Assembly: GCA_965112735.1 (NCBI GenBank)
Contig: OZ218952.1
Coordinates: forward strand, 2,852,001-2,916,000
Direction of reading: 5' to 3'
Source of the DNA: Phaeosaccion multiseriatum
Lineage: Eukaryota; Ochrophyta, other classes
DNA length: 64,000 nucleotides
A program made the translations under genes and the position numbers. Below are positions 48,675 through 61,500 of the stretch, piece after piece (the stretch's first letter is position 1; each line of letters starts with the position of its first letter). Under the pieces are notes generated by a model. That model saw only the letters and a list, made by a program, of their open reading frames with translations. It was not told the DNA's origin and did no database searches.

Positions 48675-49510
48675 CTAGTGTACGCTTTCGTCCGCCCTCT
48701 GTCCTATTTGACACACAATCACCGTCGTGTCATCGACCACCTTCAAGAAGAGACAACGAGAAAGAGAGGGTGTGATTGATTGATGGTGGGCAACAGTGCA
48801 CGTCCACACACGAGGAGCAGATGGATAGATACATAGAAAGAGAGGGAGAGGGAGAGAGAGAAAGACCAGCTAACTGTGCGATTACCCTCCCCTCCCCTCC
48901 CTTCCCTCACCTGCTCTTCCTTCATCCACCGCTCATTCGCCTCTCCAATGAGCTCATGCACTGCCTCCCGGGGGTGCTCCGTTTTGAGGGCAATCTCCAC
49001 ACACTCCTGGTCCGTCATGAACTCCCAAAGCCCGTCAGTGGCCAGCAGCAACACGTGGTCACACTATTCCAAGAGAGAGAGAGCCAGAGAGAGACAGAGA
49101 GAGTAGCAGAGCAGAGGAGAGCAGGGGGGTGGGGGTAGGGAGAAGGAGAAGAGGAAGAAGAAGAAGAAACCAATCAAAGAGTGTCCGGTATGCCATCGTA
49201 TGCCCCGCCATCCTTTGCACCTCCCTCTTCTTCCTCCCTCCCTTCTCTCTCTTCCAGCCCCCCTCCAGCCCTCCCTTCCTCCCTTCCTCCCTCCCTCCCT
49301 CCCTCTTTACCTTTGGATCTAGCTCCCTAGTGGTAACGTCCGCTTCGCTGCTAACCCCTGCCGTGTGCGCAATCTTGTCTCCAAGGGAGCGAGACATGGC
49401 GAGCCCTGGTACCTCCAAATGACCTAACCAAACCCGAGGGGGGCTGTGCAGGCAGGCAGGGAAGGGGGGATAGGAGTGTGGTGGAGTCAGTCATACCTGT
49501 CTGTCCGTCC

Positions 49511-49552
<42 letters not shown>

Positions 49553-51483
49553 CTGTCTGTCCGTCTGTCTGTCTGTCTGTCTTGTCTCTGTCTGTGGATA
49601 GGATATCATCTCCTTCTCTCCTCTCTACGTGTGTGTGTCCCTGGACGCACCAGAGCTGTACCACCCTCCCCTCTCTCTTCCCACCATCTCGTCTCGGTGT
49701 CCCTCTCTGTATGACCAACACGTACCCGTCTACACCGTCGTCGTACTGAACGGCAAACACACGCCCACCTGCGGCCAAAATGCGCGCCTTCTCAGCGGGG
49801 AGGTCAGGCTTGTGGTCTCTGCAAGAAAGGAAGGGGGGAGATAGGGAGATAGGTGAGTAAGTAGGTAGGCAAGTAGGTAGGAAGGAAGGAAGGAAGAGAG
49901 GGAGGGAGGCAGGGAGGGAGGGAGGGAGGGAGGGAGGTGGGTGGGTGGGAGGTTAGATAGGTAGGAAGGTAAGAAGAAAGCAGGTAGTTTGGTGGGTCGG
50001 TGTGTAGGCAGAGAGATGGGTGGGTAGGGAGGCAAGGTGGGTCGGGAGGTCGGGAGGGAGGGAGCTGGGTGGGTGGGTGGGTGGGTGGGTAGATAGGTAG
50101 GTAGGTAGGTGAGTATATATGTACGTGGGTAGGTCGGTGGGTAGGTCGGTCGATGTGTAGGTAGAGAGATAGGTGGGTGGGTAGGGAGGCAAGGTGGGTC
50201 GGGAGGGAGGTGTGTCGGTCGGTCGGTAGGTAGGTTAGAAGGTACTTACTCTGTGAGGGCCACAGCGGTGACCTTCCCTGTGGTCTTGTCTACGCTTCCC
50301 AGAGTGACCCTCGAGTCGCCGATGTTCAGCATCGTCACACTGGTGCCCCTAACAATGGCGCACACAAATGTGGTCCCGCTGAAGTCTGTATCTATGTGTC
50401 GATCCTGGGCGAGCACAAAGATTGGCAGAAGCCGTTTGCAGAGGCAAAAGGAAGGATGAGTGTGGTGGTGGTGGTGGTGGGAGGGGGGGGGGAGGAGATT
50501 TCGGAAGGAAGAATTACTGACAGAGTGTATCAGCTGTGCTGTGCTCTTGCTGCTAGATGTTAGAGGGGGGGGGGCGAGAAGGGTTGTCCCCTCACTGGCT
50601 CGGTGTGAGGGGCCTTGGTGTTGCATATATATATATATATATCAGTCTCTCTCTCTCTCTCTGGGTGTGTGTGTGCCCAATCTGTCTATCTGTGTGCCAC
50701 ACTCACCTCTAGAATCCCCTCCTCCAGTGCTCTGATGGTCTCTTTCAGCGCCCTTACAGGGTCGTCTATCCAGTGTTCGTGGCCGAACAAGGCCGGGGGA
50801 ATCCCCTTCTTGAAAGCTTGTGCCACTTTATCACCCACCTCCCCATGACCGTCCAGCACCGCCAGATAGAGCGTACCTCTGCCCCCAATTGTGAACACAG
50901 GAGTGATGGGTGGGGAAAGGGAAAGTCAGTGGTCCAATTATCGATAGATTCTATTGGACCTTCCTATAGTAAGCAGCAGGGGGAAAGAGAGGGAGAGACA
51001 CCTCAGCGAGAGAGTGAGTGAGAGAGAGAGGGGAAACGGGAGGTACCGGAGTGAGTAGGAAGAGCCGCGACTTACGATAGACACACACAGAGAGGGGCGG
51101 TGGGGGGCAGAAGGTGATGCAGTGAGTATGAAGAGCGCGACTTACGATGCTGGGTCCTCCGCCATGATCAGGGCGTCCTGGTTCTTCTTGCGAGGGTTGT
51201 ACGGAGCATACCCCTTCTTGCTGAAGCCGGCATACGCCGAGATGCAGCTGGGAATATAATCCCCCTCATCCGCAGGTCCCTTCTTGTCTAGGTGTACTGT
51301 CTCTTGCACGTTCAGCCCCGTTATACCTTCAATCAGTTTGTTGTCAGACACGACGGACAGCCTTCGTCGAGCCTGTCGCAAATCGCCGGGGAAAGGCGCA
51401 TCTGCACCAGCGGTAGGAGAAACAGCAGAAGCAGCAGCACCAGCAGCGACCGTAGCCTCCGCCAGCTCTGCTTCGCCCTCCAT
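48675..51483 (-). CDS. PP2C-type protein phosphatase, 7 exons
   Basis: Exons (minus) 51483-51146, 50878-50707, 50404-50250, 49818-49726, 49443-49311, 49063-48911 and 48740-48675 join in phase: 369 residues. All main PP2C motifs are present in order: RKKNQDALIMAEDPASGT, LYLAVLDGHGEVGDKVA (metal-binding Asp and Gly), FSGTTFVCAIVRGTSVTML, NIGDSRVTLG, PAEKARILAAGGRVFAVQYD, PPRVWLGHLEVPGLAMSRSL, GDKIAHTAGVSSEADVTTR, CDHVLLLATDGLWEFMTDQE and DDTTVIVCQIG. It is a Mg/Mn-dependent Ser/Thr phosphatase that dephosphorylates phosphoproteins. The start is the first ATG of an otherwise GTG-opened frame. Introns carry CTGT-family (49497-49590) and GGTA-type (49850-50240) repeats. The substrate is unknown. 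Confidence 0.93.
49855..50240 (-). repeat. GGTA/GGGT/GGGA repeat array in a PP2C intron
   Basis: Tetranucleotide-like GGTA, GGGT, GTCG and GGGA units fill the intron between exons 50404-50250 and 49818-49726. On the gene strand they read CTACC/CTCC, ending pyrimidine-rich before the acceptor. Confidence 0.85.
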
Positions 51484-51643
51484 GTGTCCCTGTGGCGAGG
51501 ATCTCTTTCGGGAATATCGAATATTGGGGGGTGAAGAAGGTGTTAGTTTCAGTTTCAGCTTCTTTCCCACCTCACGGTTTCGATTCGAGGTCTTTCGAGA
51601 TCCCCTGTTTTTCCCATACTAACACTTGCATCTGGTTTCGTCT
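51484..51643. promoter_or_regulatory. Very short divergent upstream region
   Basis: Only 160 bp separate the PP2C ATG (minus) and the coiled-coil protein ATG at 51644 (plus). It includes a TTTCAGTTTCAG motif at about 51547-51558. Confidence 0.5.
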
Positions 51644-52589
51644 ATGACAAAAGGGGATGCAAGTGCGGGAGGAGCGCCGCTTCCCTCAGGAGCTCAACCC
51701 TCCGGTGTCCCTGAGCAGGAGGTGGAGGTTAATAATTTAACGGAGGGAGAGCGGGATGGGGGTGAAGAGCTCAAGGGTCCGGAGAGCGCAGAGAAATCTG
51801 ATGCAGATCAAGGAGGAGAGAAAGCTGCTGTGAAAAGGGTTGCATTCGAGCAGCCGCTGCCACCTACGAAGCTTCGCCCTTCTTCCGGATCCTCCAACCC
51901 GCAGAGAAAAGTCATTTCTCAGCTTAAGCAGGTACAAATCTTGCTGCTGCCTGTTGCTATTGGACACCGGAACACTCACCCTCTCCTCACCTCCTCTTCT
52001 CTTCCATGGAAAGGCTGACGGACAGCTTCTGGCGGACTTTGCGGTTCGATCTCTCAAGCAAATGAAGGACCGCCAGGCCTTGGAGCAATCGAGGAAGCGG
52101 GTATCGGAGGAGAAGATGAAGAAGGCCCAAGCAGAGCTGGAAGCTGTCAAAGCACAGTTGGTCATGCTTAAGCAAAAGTATGAGCCTCTCTGCAAACAAT
52201 TGACACTCAAAAAGCAGAAGCACGCATCTCTGAAAGCAGCATTAGAGCTTGGACATCGAACCGCGGGGGAAATGGGGCGGGACTGGAAAGCGAAGGTCAG
52301 AGCCGTGACCAAGGGGATGGAGAAACAGGACAAGGCGTTCGCTCGCCAACAGCGGGTGGCAGCTCGAGGCTTTTCCACGGCGCCAGGGAGCACGTTCAGT
52401 CAAAGAGCACACGCTGCTCAGCTACCAAGAGCCGCAGAGTTGACAGAGGGAGACAACAAGACTCGCGGCACCAGCACGGGAGCGGTGGGGAGGAGAAGGT
52501 TGTCTTCAGATTCAGTCTGGACGAAGGCAAAGCCACCGACAGTGTCAGGCAGCATAGAAGCGACTACCTTCCAATCCATACTCCCCTGA
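51644..52589 (+). CDS. Coiled-coil protein of unknown function, 2 exons
   Basis: Exons 51644-51931 and 52014-52589 join in phase 0 (acceptor AAG) and give 287 residues. The first 95 residues are acidic and disordered. Residues about 100-215 form a continuous charged helix (LLADFAVRSLKQMKDRQALE, KMKKAQAELEAVKAQLVMLK, YEPLCKQLTLKKQKHASLKA) with heptad-like Leu spacing. The C-terminus is Ser/Thr/Arg-rich. No enzymatic motif is visible and I do not recognise the family. It is divergent from PP2C and convergent with LdpA. Confidence 0.7.
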
Positions 52590-53487
52590 TTGAGGGGACA
52601 TGCCTTAGCTCATTAGCCATAGAATTGCCTATGAATGTGTAAATAGCTCACTACTCCGTACTTGTCGCGGTCCTGTGCGGCGGTGCGGTGCCAGAACAGG
52701 CCACCGCGCAAGACCTAAACACAGCCTTCTCGTCAAAAGGGCGGCACCATCCTGCCTGCTCCACAACACAGTGCGACAATCGCCCTCCTAGTGTCTACTC
52801 CTTCTACGGAAACCCTACGCTTTCCATGGCTATGATAGCCTCTTCCCCTCCCTCCACACAGCAACAGACACCAGAGGCAGGCATGTTGCTCAACCCTCGC
52901 GCGTCTCAACGCACGGGAGAGCGTGCATGGGGGTACCTGTACCTCCGTTCCCTTCCACCACACCACACCACACCACATCACACCACACAGACTCGGTCGG
53001 GGGCCTTCGAGCGCAGAGTACGCGTGTATGACTACCTAGAGAGGAGAGTGCCAGCACTGCCTGTACTCAGAGTGAACCCTCCGCTTTGGCCCGTGCTGGT
53101 GCAGTGGACGCCCCTCGCGTCGCTTGGTGGGTCAGCCATGTGAGCCGAGAGGGAGCCGAGAGGGGAGAGTTTCGTCGCTTTCACGTCAAGAAGGCGCCCT
53201 TGCCAACGCATGGAGGGACGTAACGTCCGTCGCCTCCGAGTAGCTCCCGTCACAAGTGGGGGTTCTCCCTCCCTCCCGCCCTAGAGCTCGAGTTGGAGTG
53301 AGCTGCCTCCCTCCCTCCCGCCCCGACCCAAACCAGCCCCGTGGCTCTGGGGCTCTCGCGGTGCGCCTTGTCTCTCTCTCTCTCTCTCCTTCAAAACTGT
53401 CCTGCGGGGCGGAAGAAAGGCCCAAGGAATGAGGTTCGGAAGGAATGGGGTTCGCTCGATGCATACGAAAGGACCCCCACCCCTCGC
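52590..53487. other. Convergent intergenic region
   Basis: No exon is supported here. It includes an ACCACACC repeat (52965-52990). A plus-strand open frame 52688-53143 lacks coding character and is ignored. Confidence 0.5.
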
Positions 53488-56309
53488 TCATTCCTCGATG
53501 CTTGGGGGGCGGAGCGCCGACTGCACACCCTCCTTCACCCCCTTGAGGGGTCCCACAAGCTCCGTGGCGATGTCCAAGGCTTGCACCAACGCTTCCGGGT
53601 ACTGTTCGATACGCTCGCCAGGCCCCTGCGGCAAGGCATCAAGCAGCGTCTTGACTACTTTCCTCGCGTATCCACCGTACGCGACCCCGCCCACCTCCCC
53701 ACGCCGTCTCCCGGCTTCCCTCTCTGCCGCCCTCAGCCGGCGCGTCGTGCTGTCGTTGGTCCCACCGGCGAGCTGGACAAAGTGCGGTGAGTCGCTGCTG
53801 CAAAAGTCAAGCGCCTCGGTCGCCAGCACTTTCATGGAGAATCTCACTGCCGCCGCCGCTGCACCTGTCCCGATATCGCCGCTCATGGGCCTCCCGTCCG
53901 TTTGCCAAATGTGCAGCAAGGGGGGGGGGGTTGGCATTGCTTGTGCATGGGGCTCTTGCGATTGCTGCCTCGACGCCGTCGCTGCACCACTGCTTGGAGT
54001 GGGCGTGGACTTGGGTGTGGGTGTGGGTATGGGTGTGGGCGCCCCCATGACTTGAGCCCATTCGGTGAGGGCGTCTGCCGTACCTTCGCCGAGATCTGCT
54101 TGGACCACACACACACACAGATACATACAGGCAAAGGGGGATAGAATCAAGAAGTGGGGTAGCCTTCTTTGACCTTACCTCATCCATCTACTCTCCTACC
54201 CCGCCTCTCTCCCTTTCTGTCCCTCTCTCGACCTCGCTCTCTTTGATCCTCTCTCTACCTGGACCATCCCCGGCTCTCCCTCTACCTCGCCATTCTCTCT
54301 CTCTCCGTCTGTCTCTCCTCCCTCCTCCTCCGCCTTGATCGCGCCACAAGTCTCCTTCTCTTCCCCAAGCCGGGCCAGATGGGACCCCAAGCGTGCTTGC
54401 TACGCCCATGCATGTGGGCAGGATAGACAGTAAAGCAAGGAGAGAGGGGCATGGGCTCACCTGGAAAACTGACGGCGATGGCTTTCAAAGAGGCGCGAGC
54501 TTCTTCTCCGATGGCGCCCCAGAGCTCTCTGAAACGCTCTAAATCTCCTTTGGTGTGTATTTCAATGGCGTCCACTTGGCCTCCGGTGAGCAGATCCAAC
54601 ACACGAGAAGGCGTACGGACATATGGCACAGCCTGGTTTTTGTTTGATGATCGTAAACCACACATACACACACGCACACACAGAGAGAGAGAGAGGGAAG
54701 GGGGAATCAATTTCGGCTGTTCCCGTGAGGACAGAGGATGATGTGAAGAGACAGTGCCTCCCAGGTGTGGTGCGAAAGGAGAGAGGAGGGAGGAGGGAGG
54801 AGGGAAGAGGAAAGACGGAGGGTGGAGGAGGGAGGAGGAAGGAGGAAGGAGGGAGGAGGGAGGAGGGAGGAGGGAGGAGGGAGAAGGGAGGAGGGAGGAG
54901 AGAGGAGGGAGGAGGGAGGAGGGAGGGAGGGAGGGAGGGAGGGAGGGAGGGAGGGAGGGAGGGAGGGAGGGAGGGAGGGAGGGAGGGAGGGAGGGAGGGA
55001 GGGAGGGAGGGAGGGAGGGAGGGAGGGAGGGAGGGAGGGAGGAGGGAGGAGGGAGGAGGGAGGAGGGAGGAGGGAGGAGGGCGGAGGGAGGAGGGAGGAG
55101 AGAGGACGGAGGGAGGTGGTACACAATCGCCGCGGCGGTCCTCGTCACAAATTCACGCATGAAGGGCCCTCAAAAAGTTCCGCGCAAGTGAAAAACCCAC
55201 AGATGAAATTAAATCATCGAGCGCACGCAGCCAGCCTCACTCAGCCTGCAGCACGGCTTACAACTTACCTCGACGAGCCCCAGAGGACACACGTCGATGC
55301 ACCGCCCACACCCGTAGCACCGGGCGTTCATGACGCCCCCCTGAGGAATGTCCTGGAGGTGCAGGGCCACAAGGCCTTCGAGTCTCGTCAATGATCGCAA
55401 TGAGGGTGATGGAGTAGTGGTAGTAGTGGTAGTGGTAGTAGTTGCACTAGCAGTAGTAGGAGGAGGAGTGTCCCGGCCCTGGGAAGCCAAGGCCGCCGGA
55501 GAATCTGTGACACACGTGTGGAGGCGACGGGCAAGAATAGAGCAGCGTTACCATACAGGGAAGGGGCAGGGACACGGCGGGGCGGGAAGCATGCAAGGGA
55601 TGGTTTTGGAGCATACTCGACATAGCTCATCTTCTACTTTCGACTTACCTCCGAAAAATATGGCGTCGGCAGGGCACACCGTCTCGCAAGGGCGAGGGCA
55701 GTCCGCCGGACAGCGAGTGGCATCAAAGTAGGCCTTTCGAAAGTGCGGGTCACTCTCGTCGTCGTTTACACTCACCATCAGCCAAGGCGTGGGGAGCTCC
55801 AACTCCCCTCCCGTAGCCTCCTTGGCCAGCTCGAGTGCTGCATTGATGCCGTCCCTTGCTGCTGCCACGATGGCCTCTTCTGCCGCCACATCAATACAAT
55901 CCATTCCCGCCAATGTGTAGACGAGAGCGAGATTTCGAATGAGAGGCGCGTCCTCCAAAGAAGCGCCACAAATAAGCTTGAACCAGTGGCCGGCGCGCAG
56001 AGACTCAGGCGGAGTGTGTTTCCAGCGTCGGAGCTGGCGGTCCAGGGCGGCGACACTGCCACGGCTACTACTGCTGCCTTTGCTTGTCGAAGAGCTTTGA
56101 GAAAGAGTGCTGCTTCTGCTGCTGCTGCTACTGCTGCTGCTACTGCTGCTGCTGCTACGCACACGTACTGTTGCTGTCCGTGCTACCGCCGACGCTCGTG
56201 GCGCTTGGACGACCCAGGCTGAGCACGTGGCACCGCTGAGAGCCAGACCAAAAACGAAGAGGATGATCGAAACATACTGCGGGAGAGGTAACGCCCAGGA
56301 GGGCTGCAT
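53488..56309 (-). CDS. ldpA: LdpA-like plastid iron-sulfur protein, 4 exons
   Basis: Exons (minus) 56309-55649, 55504-55269, 54632-54461 and 54095-53488 join in phase: 558 residues. The first about 32 residues are a signal peptide ending CSAW, followed by an Arg/Ser-rich region: a complex-plastid presequence. LdpA landmarks follow: HWFKLICGASLEDAPLIRNL, ALVYTLAGMDCIDVAAEEAI, then Cys motifs CPADCPRPCETVCPADAI and ARCYGCGRCIDVCPLGLVE, the two 4Fe-4S sets. Then come VDAIEIHTKGDLERFRELW, LKAIAVSFPG and WQTDGRPMSGDIGTG with FVQLAGGTNDSTTRRLR and GVAYGGYARKVVKTLLD. In cyanobacteria LdpA senses redox and adjusts the circadian period; plant homologues are plastid proteins of unclear role. Low-complexity Thr and Pro inserts interrupt the conserved blocks. 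Confidence 0.9.
54781..55110 (-). repeat. GGAGGGA and GGGA array in LdpA intron 2
   Basis: A 7-bp GGAGGGA repeat flanks a GGGA core of about 31 copies, then GGAGGGA again: a near-symmetric composite array. On the gene strand it is pure pyrimidine. Confidence 0.93.
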
Positions 56310-56505
56310 TCGCACTTCTACAGGAGGAGAGCGTAGGTGATAACATGAGAGGCGGAAGGGGGGGGCAAAACTCTACGCGTGTTGTTAATTCGAAGCCATC
56401 TGTGATCTACAGTTTGATGTTTGATTGTGATTATTTGCTGGAGCGAGTGAACCGAGCGCCATCCTTCTCCCTCGATGCATATCAGCCAGGCGAGGGCAGA
56501 TAAGA
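56310..56505. promoter_or_regulatory. Short divergent upstream region, LdpA and SFI1-like
   Basis: 196 bp lie between the LdpA ATG (minus) and the plus-strand ATG at 56506. No element is identified. Confidence 0.45.
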
Positions 56506-57829
56506 ATGCTGCTGCTGAAGGGTCCTGACTGTGGGTGTAGCAGCGGCAGAAACGGCGGTGAGGAAGCCAAGGAAAGCGCTTGGCTTAGCGGGGTGGAGCT
56601 GCTCGAGCAACACCGGAAAGAGCTTGAGGAGCAGCAGCAGCAGCAGCAAGAGCGACAGCAGCGACAGCGGCAGCATGAGATTAGAGGCAGCAGTCGCCTC
56701 TACGGCTGGAAAGAGTGGCAAGAAGACGATGACGAGGCCTTGGCCCCCTCTGGGCAGCCGTCCCGTCTCCAAGAGGGCGACGAGTCGGAGAAGAAGCAGC
56801 AGCGGAAGAAGCAGCAGAAAGAGGAGGCCCTGAACAACCGAAGTAGGCGAAGAGAGACGTACGAGTCGCTCCAGCAAGCTAAGTCCAATATGTCGCGGAG
56901 TAGGCAGACGCAGCAAGACGACTGTTTATGCCAACCGCCACCAGAAGAGCAGAAGGAGCTGCTGCTGGAGGAGCAGCAGCAGGAGGAGGAGGAGCCCACT
57001 CAACCATTGCCAGGGTGCGCGTTCCTTGCCGAGCTTTCCCAGCAGCGCTCCCTCCACTCCTCTTCGAATGGACAAGCCATCGAGCGTAGGTGGGTCTTGG
57101 CTGCCCGCCATTGGAATCGAAGGGCGTTTTCGAAAGCCATTGCCGCCCTCCGTCGCCACCGTTTGACTGTCTTGGGGAACCGAGCGCATTCCCGGAAAAT
57201 AGCGCGCAGGCAGAGAGAGAGAGGCACGGCGTGGTGCTGGAGCGCATGGCAGAGCTTCGCACGGATGGCAAAGAGGAGGAGACTAACCGACTACACGGCT
57301 CGTTGCTTTGCCACCCGCCGTGATAGAGCCAAGGGGGTCAAGATATGGGCGGCAGCAATGTGCCGTCCCACTCTTAGGGGAGGAATTATAGCAAGCGAGC
57401 GCCATTGCAGCAAGCGTCGTGTGTACACGGCCTTGGTGGAGTGGTGGAGACTCGCAGCGGTCAAGAAAGTGGTCCGCATGGCCTCGGCCCGAGCGGAGCA
57501 GTCGCTGCTACTGGCGAGGCTCTACACAGGCCTGCTTAGATGGAAGGCGGCGACTTCGAAAGGGGGCGACCGAGCGACCTTGGAGGAGGGGGGGGAGAAG
57601 GAGGAGGGAAGTGGGTTTACGGAGGGGCACTTCTTCTTCTCGTCCACAGCCGTGCCCTCTCGCAAAGGAGAGAGTTTGCGTTTCCACCGGGGCTGGGAGG
57701 CAGGCGGGGGGAGAGGCTTGGGAGAGGAGCGTCAAGCGCAGCAGCAAAGCAGGGGCCAGGTATTGGACTCAACTCCTCGGGGCTCACGCGGCAGCAACAG
57801 CAGCAACAGCAGCAGCAGCAGCAGCAGTT

Positions 57830-57868
<39 letters not shown>

Positions 57869-58494
57869 ACAGCAGTAGTAGTAGTAGTAGTAGTAGCAGG
57901 AGTAGCAGCAGGAGCAGCAGCAGGAGCAGTAGAGGTATTGGTTGTCGCACAGGCCCCCCATCGCAAGCCGCCGTGAGGTCTGGAGGATCCTCTCTGTTGT
58001 CTCCTCCAGAGACGCTGAAAGGGGGCCCGGCGGGAGGGGAAGGGGAGAGGCTGCGACGGAGCTGCGCTTATGGGCAGGTGGACAGTCCTCGACGAAGAGC
58101 AGGGGGTGTGGACGATGAGGGCGACAGTAGGAAGCGTACAGATGCAGTTTCCGAACATGGAGGCGATAGCAGCAGGAGGAGAAGCAGGAGCAGGAGCACG
58201 AGTAGGAGCAGGAGCAGCAAACGCGAGGCCTCTTCTGTAAGTGCTGCGAAGGGGATTGCAGCCCGTATGGCAGGGGCGAAGGGAGAGGAGGGCGGCGGGG
58301 AGCACGGGATAGATAGGGCAGAAGAATTGGGAAGAAGCGTGCTCGAACATGATGCCACTTCAGGCCGCGCTTTAGGCTTGTCTCCAGGAGAGCCCGGCGC
58401 GCACACATGGAGTGAGGCTTCGGTAACATCCTTAACGGACGAATCACCCGAGAGGGCACGTAGGAGATCACTACGAGTAGGAGTAGGAGTAGGA

Positions 58495-58535
<41 letters not shown>

Positions 58536-61500
58536 TGGTGATACGGCAGCAGGTTCATCGAGGGGGTCGTCGCGCTCGAGGGCATCTGCGAAAGAGGCGG
58601 CTGCAAGAGACAGCCTCTTGGGTGCTGCTCCCGACGCAGCATGGTGGGTGCTAAATGGAGAAGCAGCAGGGGCAGTCGCTGGGACGACAGGCAGGGGGAG
58701 AGATGGCAGCAGACGGGTGGCCGAGGGCCGACTCTCGGCGAGGTCCGTGAGCCCTCCTTCGAGCCGACGAGACAGGATGCTGGCGTTGACGCGGGCTGGG
58801 ATCGATGCCACAGCGTATAACACTCCTTCTGCAGCTGCGACCACTACTGCTACGACTACTCGTGTTGGATCTCCTGCTCCTCCTGCTGCCGGTACCCTGC
58901 CTGCCCTCCAGCGGCCGCTGTCTGCAGGCGCTCGGAGAAGAGCAGCAGCGTCAACCCCTCCTGGGCCCTCCTCGCCCCTCCTCTGTCGTTCTGCATCCCC
59001 TCTGACGGACTTGGTCCTGACACCGGTTGCTGGCTCCCCTTCCAAGCAGACCAGTCCGAGAAGCGTCGCGAGCTCTCCGGGGGGGCTGTGGGCCGACAAG
59101 GTGCGTGCGTGCATGCGTGCGTGCGTACGTGCGGCGGGAAGGCTCTCCTCGCTTGGTCCGTAGAGTCAATGGTGTTTAGAGTACTGAGGCTTTGATGGCT
59201 GCTTCTGTTCGTCCTCCTCCTCCTCCTGCTACTGCTGCTACTGCTGCTGCTGCTGCTACTGCTTGTGGGACCTCTACCGCTCGCCTCCCACCTCTTTCAG
59301 GTGGAGCTGGGACGGCTGCACTTCAACAGACGCCGCGCGAGACAGTGCCTGTGCTGGCAACAAGAGCACGCCAACTCACAAGCCCGGCAGCGGAGTCACA
59401 GGGTGGCCGTGGCCGGGCGGACCGCTTCCAACGCTCTCGCAAAGTGGTCTCACTTCACTCGAAGTGCGACGAAGCAGCGCCTTTGCGTTCGAGAGGCCTT
59501 CGAGTACCACCACTTTACAGCTGGCGACTGCAGGAAGGTCAAGGCCCTACATGTGTGGAGGGCCAGGTCGGCTGCGAGCTTCCTTCGGCGCTGCTGGGAG
59601 ATGGAGGTGGTGGGCTCGGTGGTGCTGCAAAGCTCGCTCCAACGAAGGGCCCTGCGGCGGTGGAGGGCGGGGAAGCAGCACAGAGAAGAGCAACAAGAGA
59701 CACTGCACATGACCGCAGAGGAGCGCTCGACTCGGCTGAGGAGAGAGGCGCTGCAGCGGTGGGGGGGGAGGGCGGTGATATGGAGGGCGCACAGAGAGGC
59801 CCAAGCACTTGGCGCTCACTTCGCCGAGGGTACACGGCGCTTCGATAAGGCCCACGGAGCCATCCTGGTACGTAACAGATTAGGTTGGATAAGATAAGGT
59901 TGTGTGGTTGTGTCTGCGTGGCGGTACCTGGTGTCTGCGTTTAGCATAGCTGGTCTGTCTTTCGCTCGCGCATGTGTCGGTCGGTCAGAGTCACTCGGTC
60001 GCTTGCCACTTCTTAGCTCTTTGTTGCCCCGATCGATGCCCACCCCCAATGACTGACCCATGGACCATGCCCTTCCATCCACGAACCCGGTCGATGATCG
60101 GTCTGGGTCCATCTGTCACCCCCCTCCATCCATCACTCCAACCATCCCCCCCATTCACCCCACTCCTTCCTCAGGAGTGGAGGAAGGACACCGCCCGTTC
60201 CAAGGAGAGTGCCGATCGCTTCCGCCAAGTGTGGCGCCGCAAAGTGTGGAGCGCCTGGGGCGGGTTTGTGAGAGACCAACACGTGGCGGACGAGGAGGCC
60301 CTCCAGCTTCACCTCAAGGCAGCGGGGTGGACCTCATGGGTGCGGGAGTGGGGCGTACAGCGGCGCCTGCGAGAGGGGAAGGGGAGGGCATTGGGTTGGC
60401 ATCTGGGCGGGCAGCGGGGAAAGGGGTTCGAGGAGTGGAGGGAGAGGGTCAGGAGGAAGAGGGACCTCGTGGAGAGGGCAGAGCGTTTCCATGACGCGAG
60501 GGGAGTGAGGGAGTGGCGACGAAGGTCAGTCGAGAGAGAGAGAGAGAGAGAGGGAGGGAGGGGAGAGAGAGGGGAGTAGAAGAGAGGGAGAGGGGGGCGG
60601 AGAGGAGAGAGAGAGAGAGAGAGAGAGTGGCGACCGAGGTCAGGCGGACAGGCTGGCGGTGGAAGTGGCGGGGATAAGACACACGCGTCTTTGTGTGTTG
60701 ATGTGTTTTTTCGGCAGTGCCCGCCCAATACCCCAACCGAGTGTACACTGGAGGTTACCTTAGCTTCCCACCCCTCTTCTCCCTCCCTCCCCCCTTCTCC
60801 CTCCCTCCCTCGCTCGCTCGCTCCCATCCTCGCTCCCACTCCTCTCTCCCTCCCGCCCTCGCTTACACCCTCCCCCCCCCTCCCTCACTCCCTCCCTCCT
60901 TCCCTCGCCCTTGCCATCGCAGAATCACGAAGAGGAAGGCGGCACAGGCCTCAAAAGGAGCCTCTCTCTCTGCAGGGGGGCTTCACTGTAGAGCACACCT
61001 GATGCGCAAGGGACTGGCCCTGCTGGAGAGGAGGAGGAGCCTGGCCGCGTTCGGCCGTCGCTCCGTCCGGAGACGCTACTGGAGGGCTTGGGTAAGGGTT
61101 GCGTCCGTTCTCTTTCTCCCTCCCTCCTTCGCACCGCACCGCGTGTTTTTTCTCACTTGCTTCGCTTCCTTCCTTTCTCCTCAGGGCCAATACATTGCGC
61201 AGCAACACCAATCGACTCTCGACTACAACGCTGCCGGAGCGCATCACAGGAGATTCCGTCGCTTGCAGACCCTCGCTACCCTCCTCGACAAAGCTCGCGC
61301 CACGTGTCGACGCCAGAGAGCAACCAAAGCCCTGGAACTGGCCCAGGAACGGAGGGGCAAACAAAGGACTCTCCGTCACTTGTCTGGCCTTGTTCAAAGT
61401 CGCCGTAGGCAGCTGCCACGCTTCGATCGCTTCCGTCTTCGTGCGGCCACTCGGTCGGTACTCTCTCGATGGAGCAAGAAGGCCTTTCGTAGGAGGGTGG

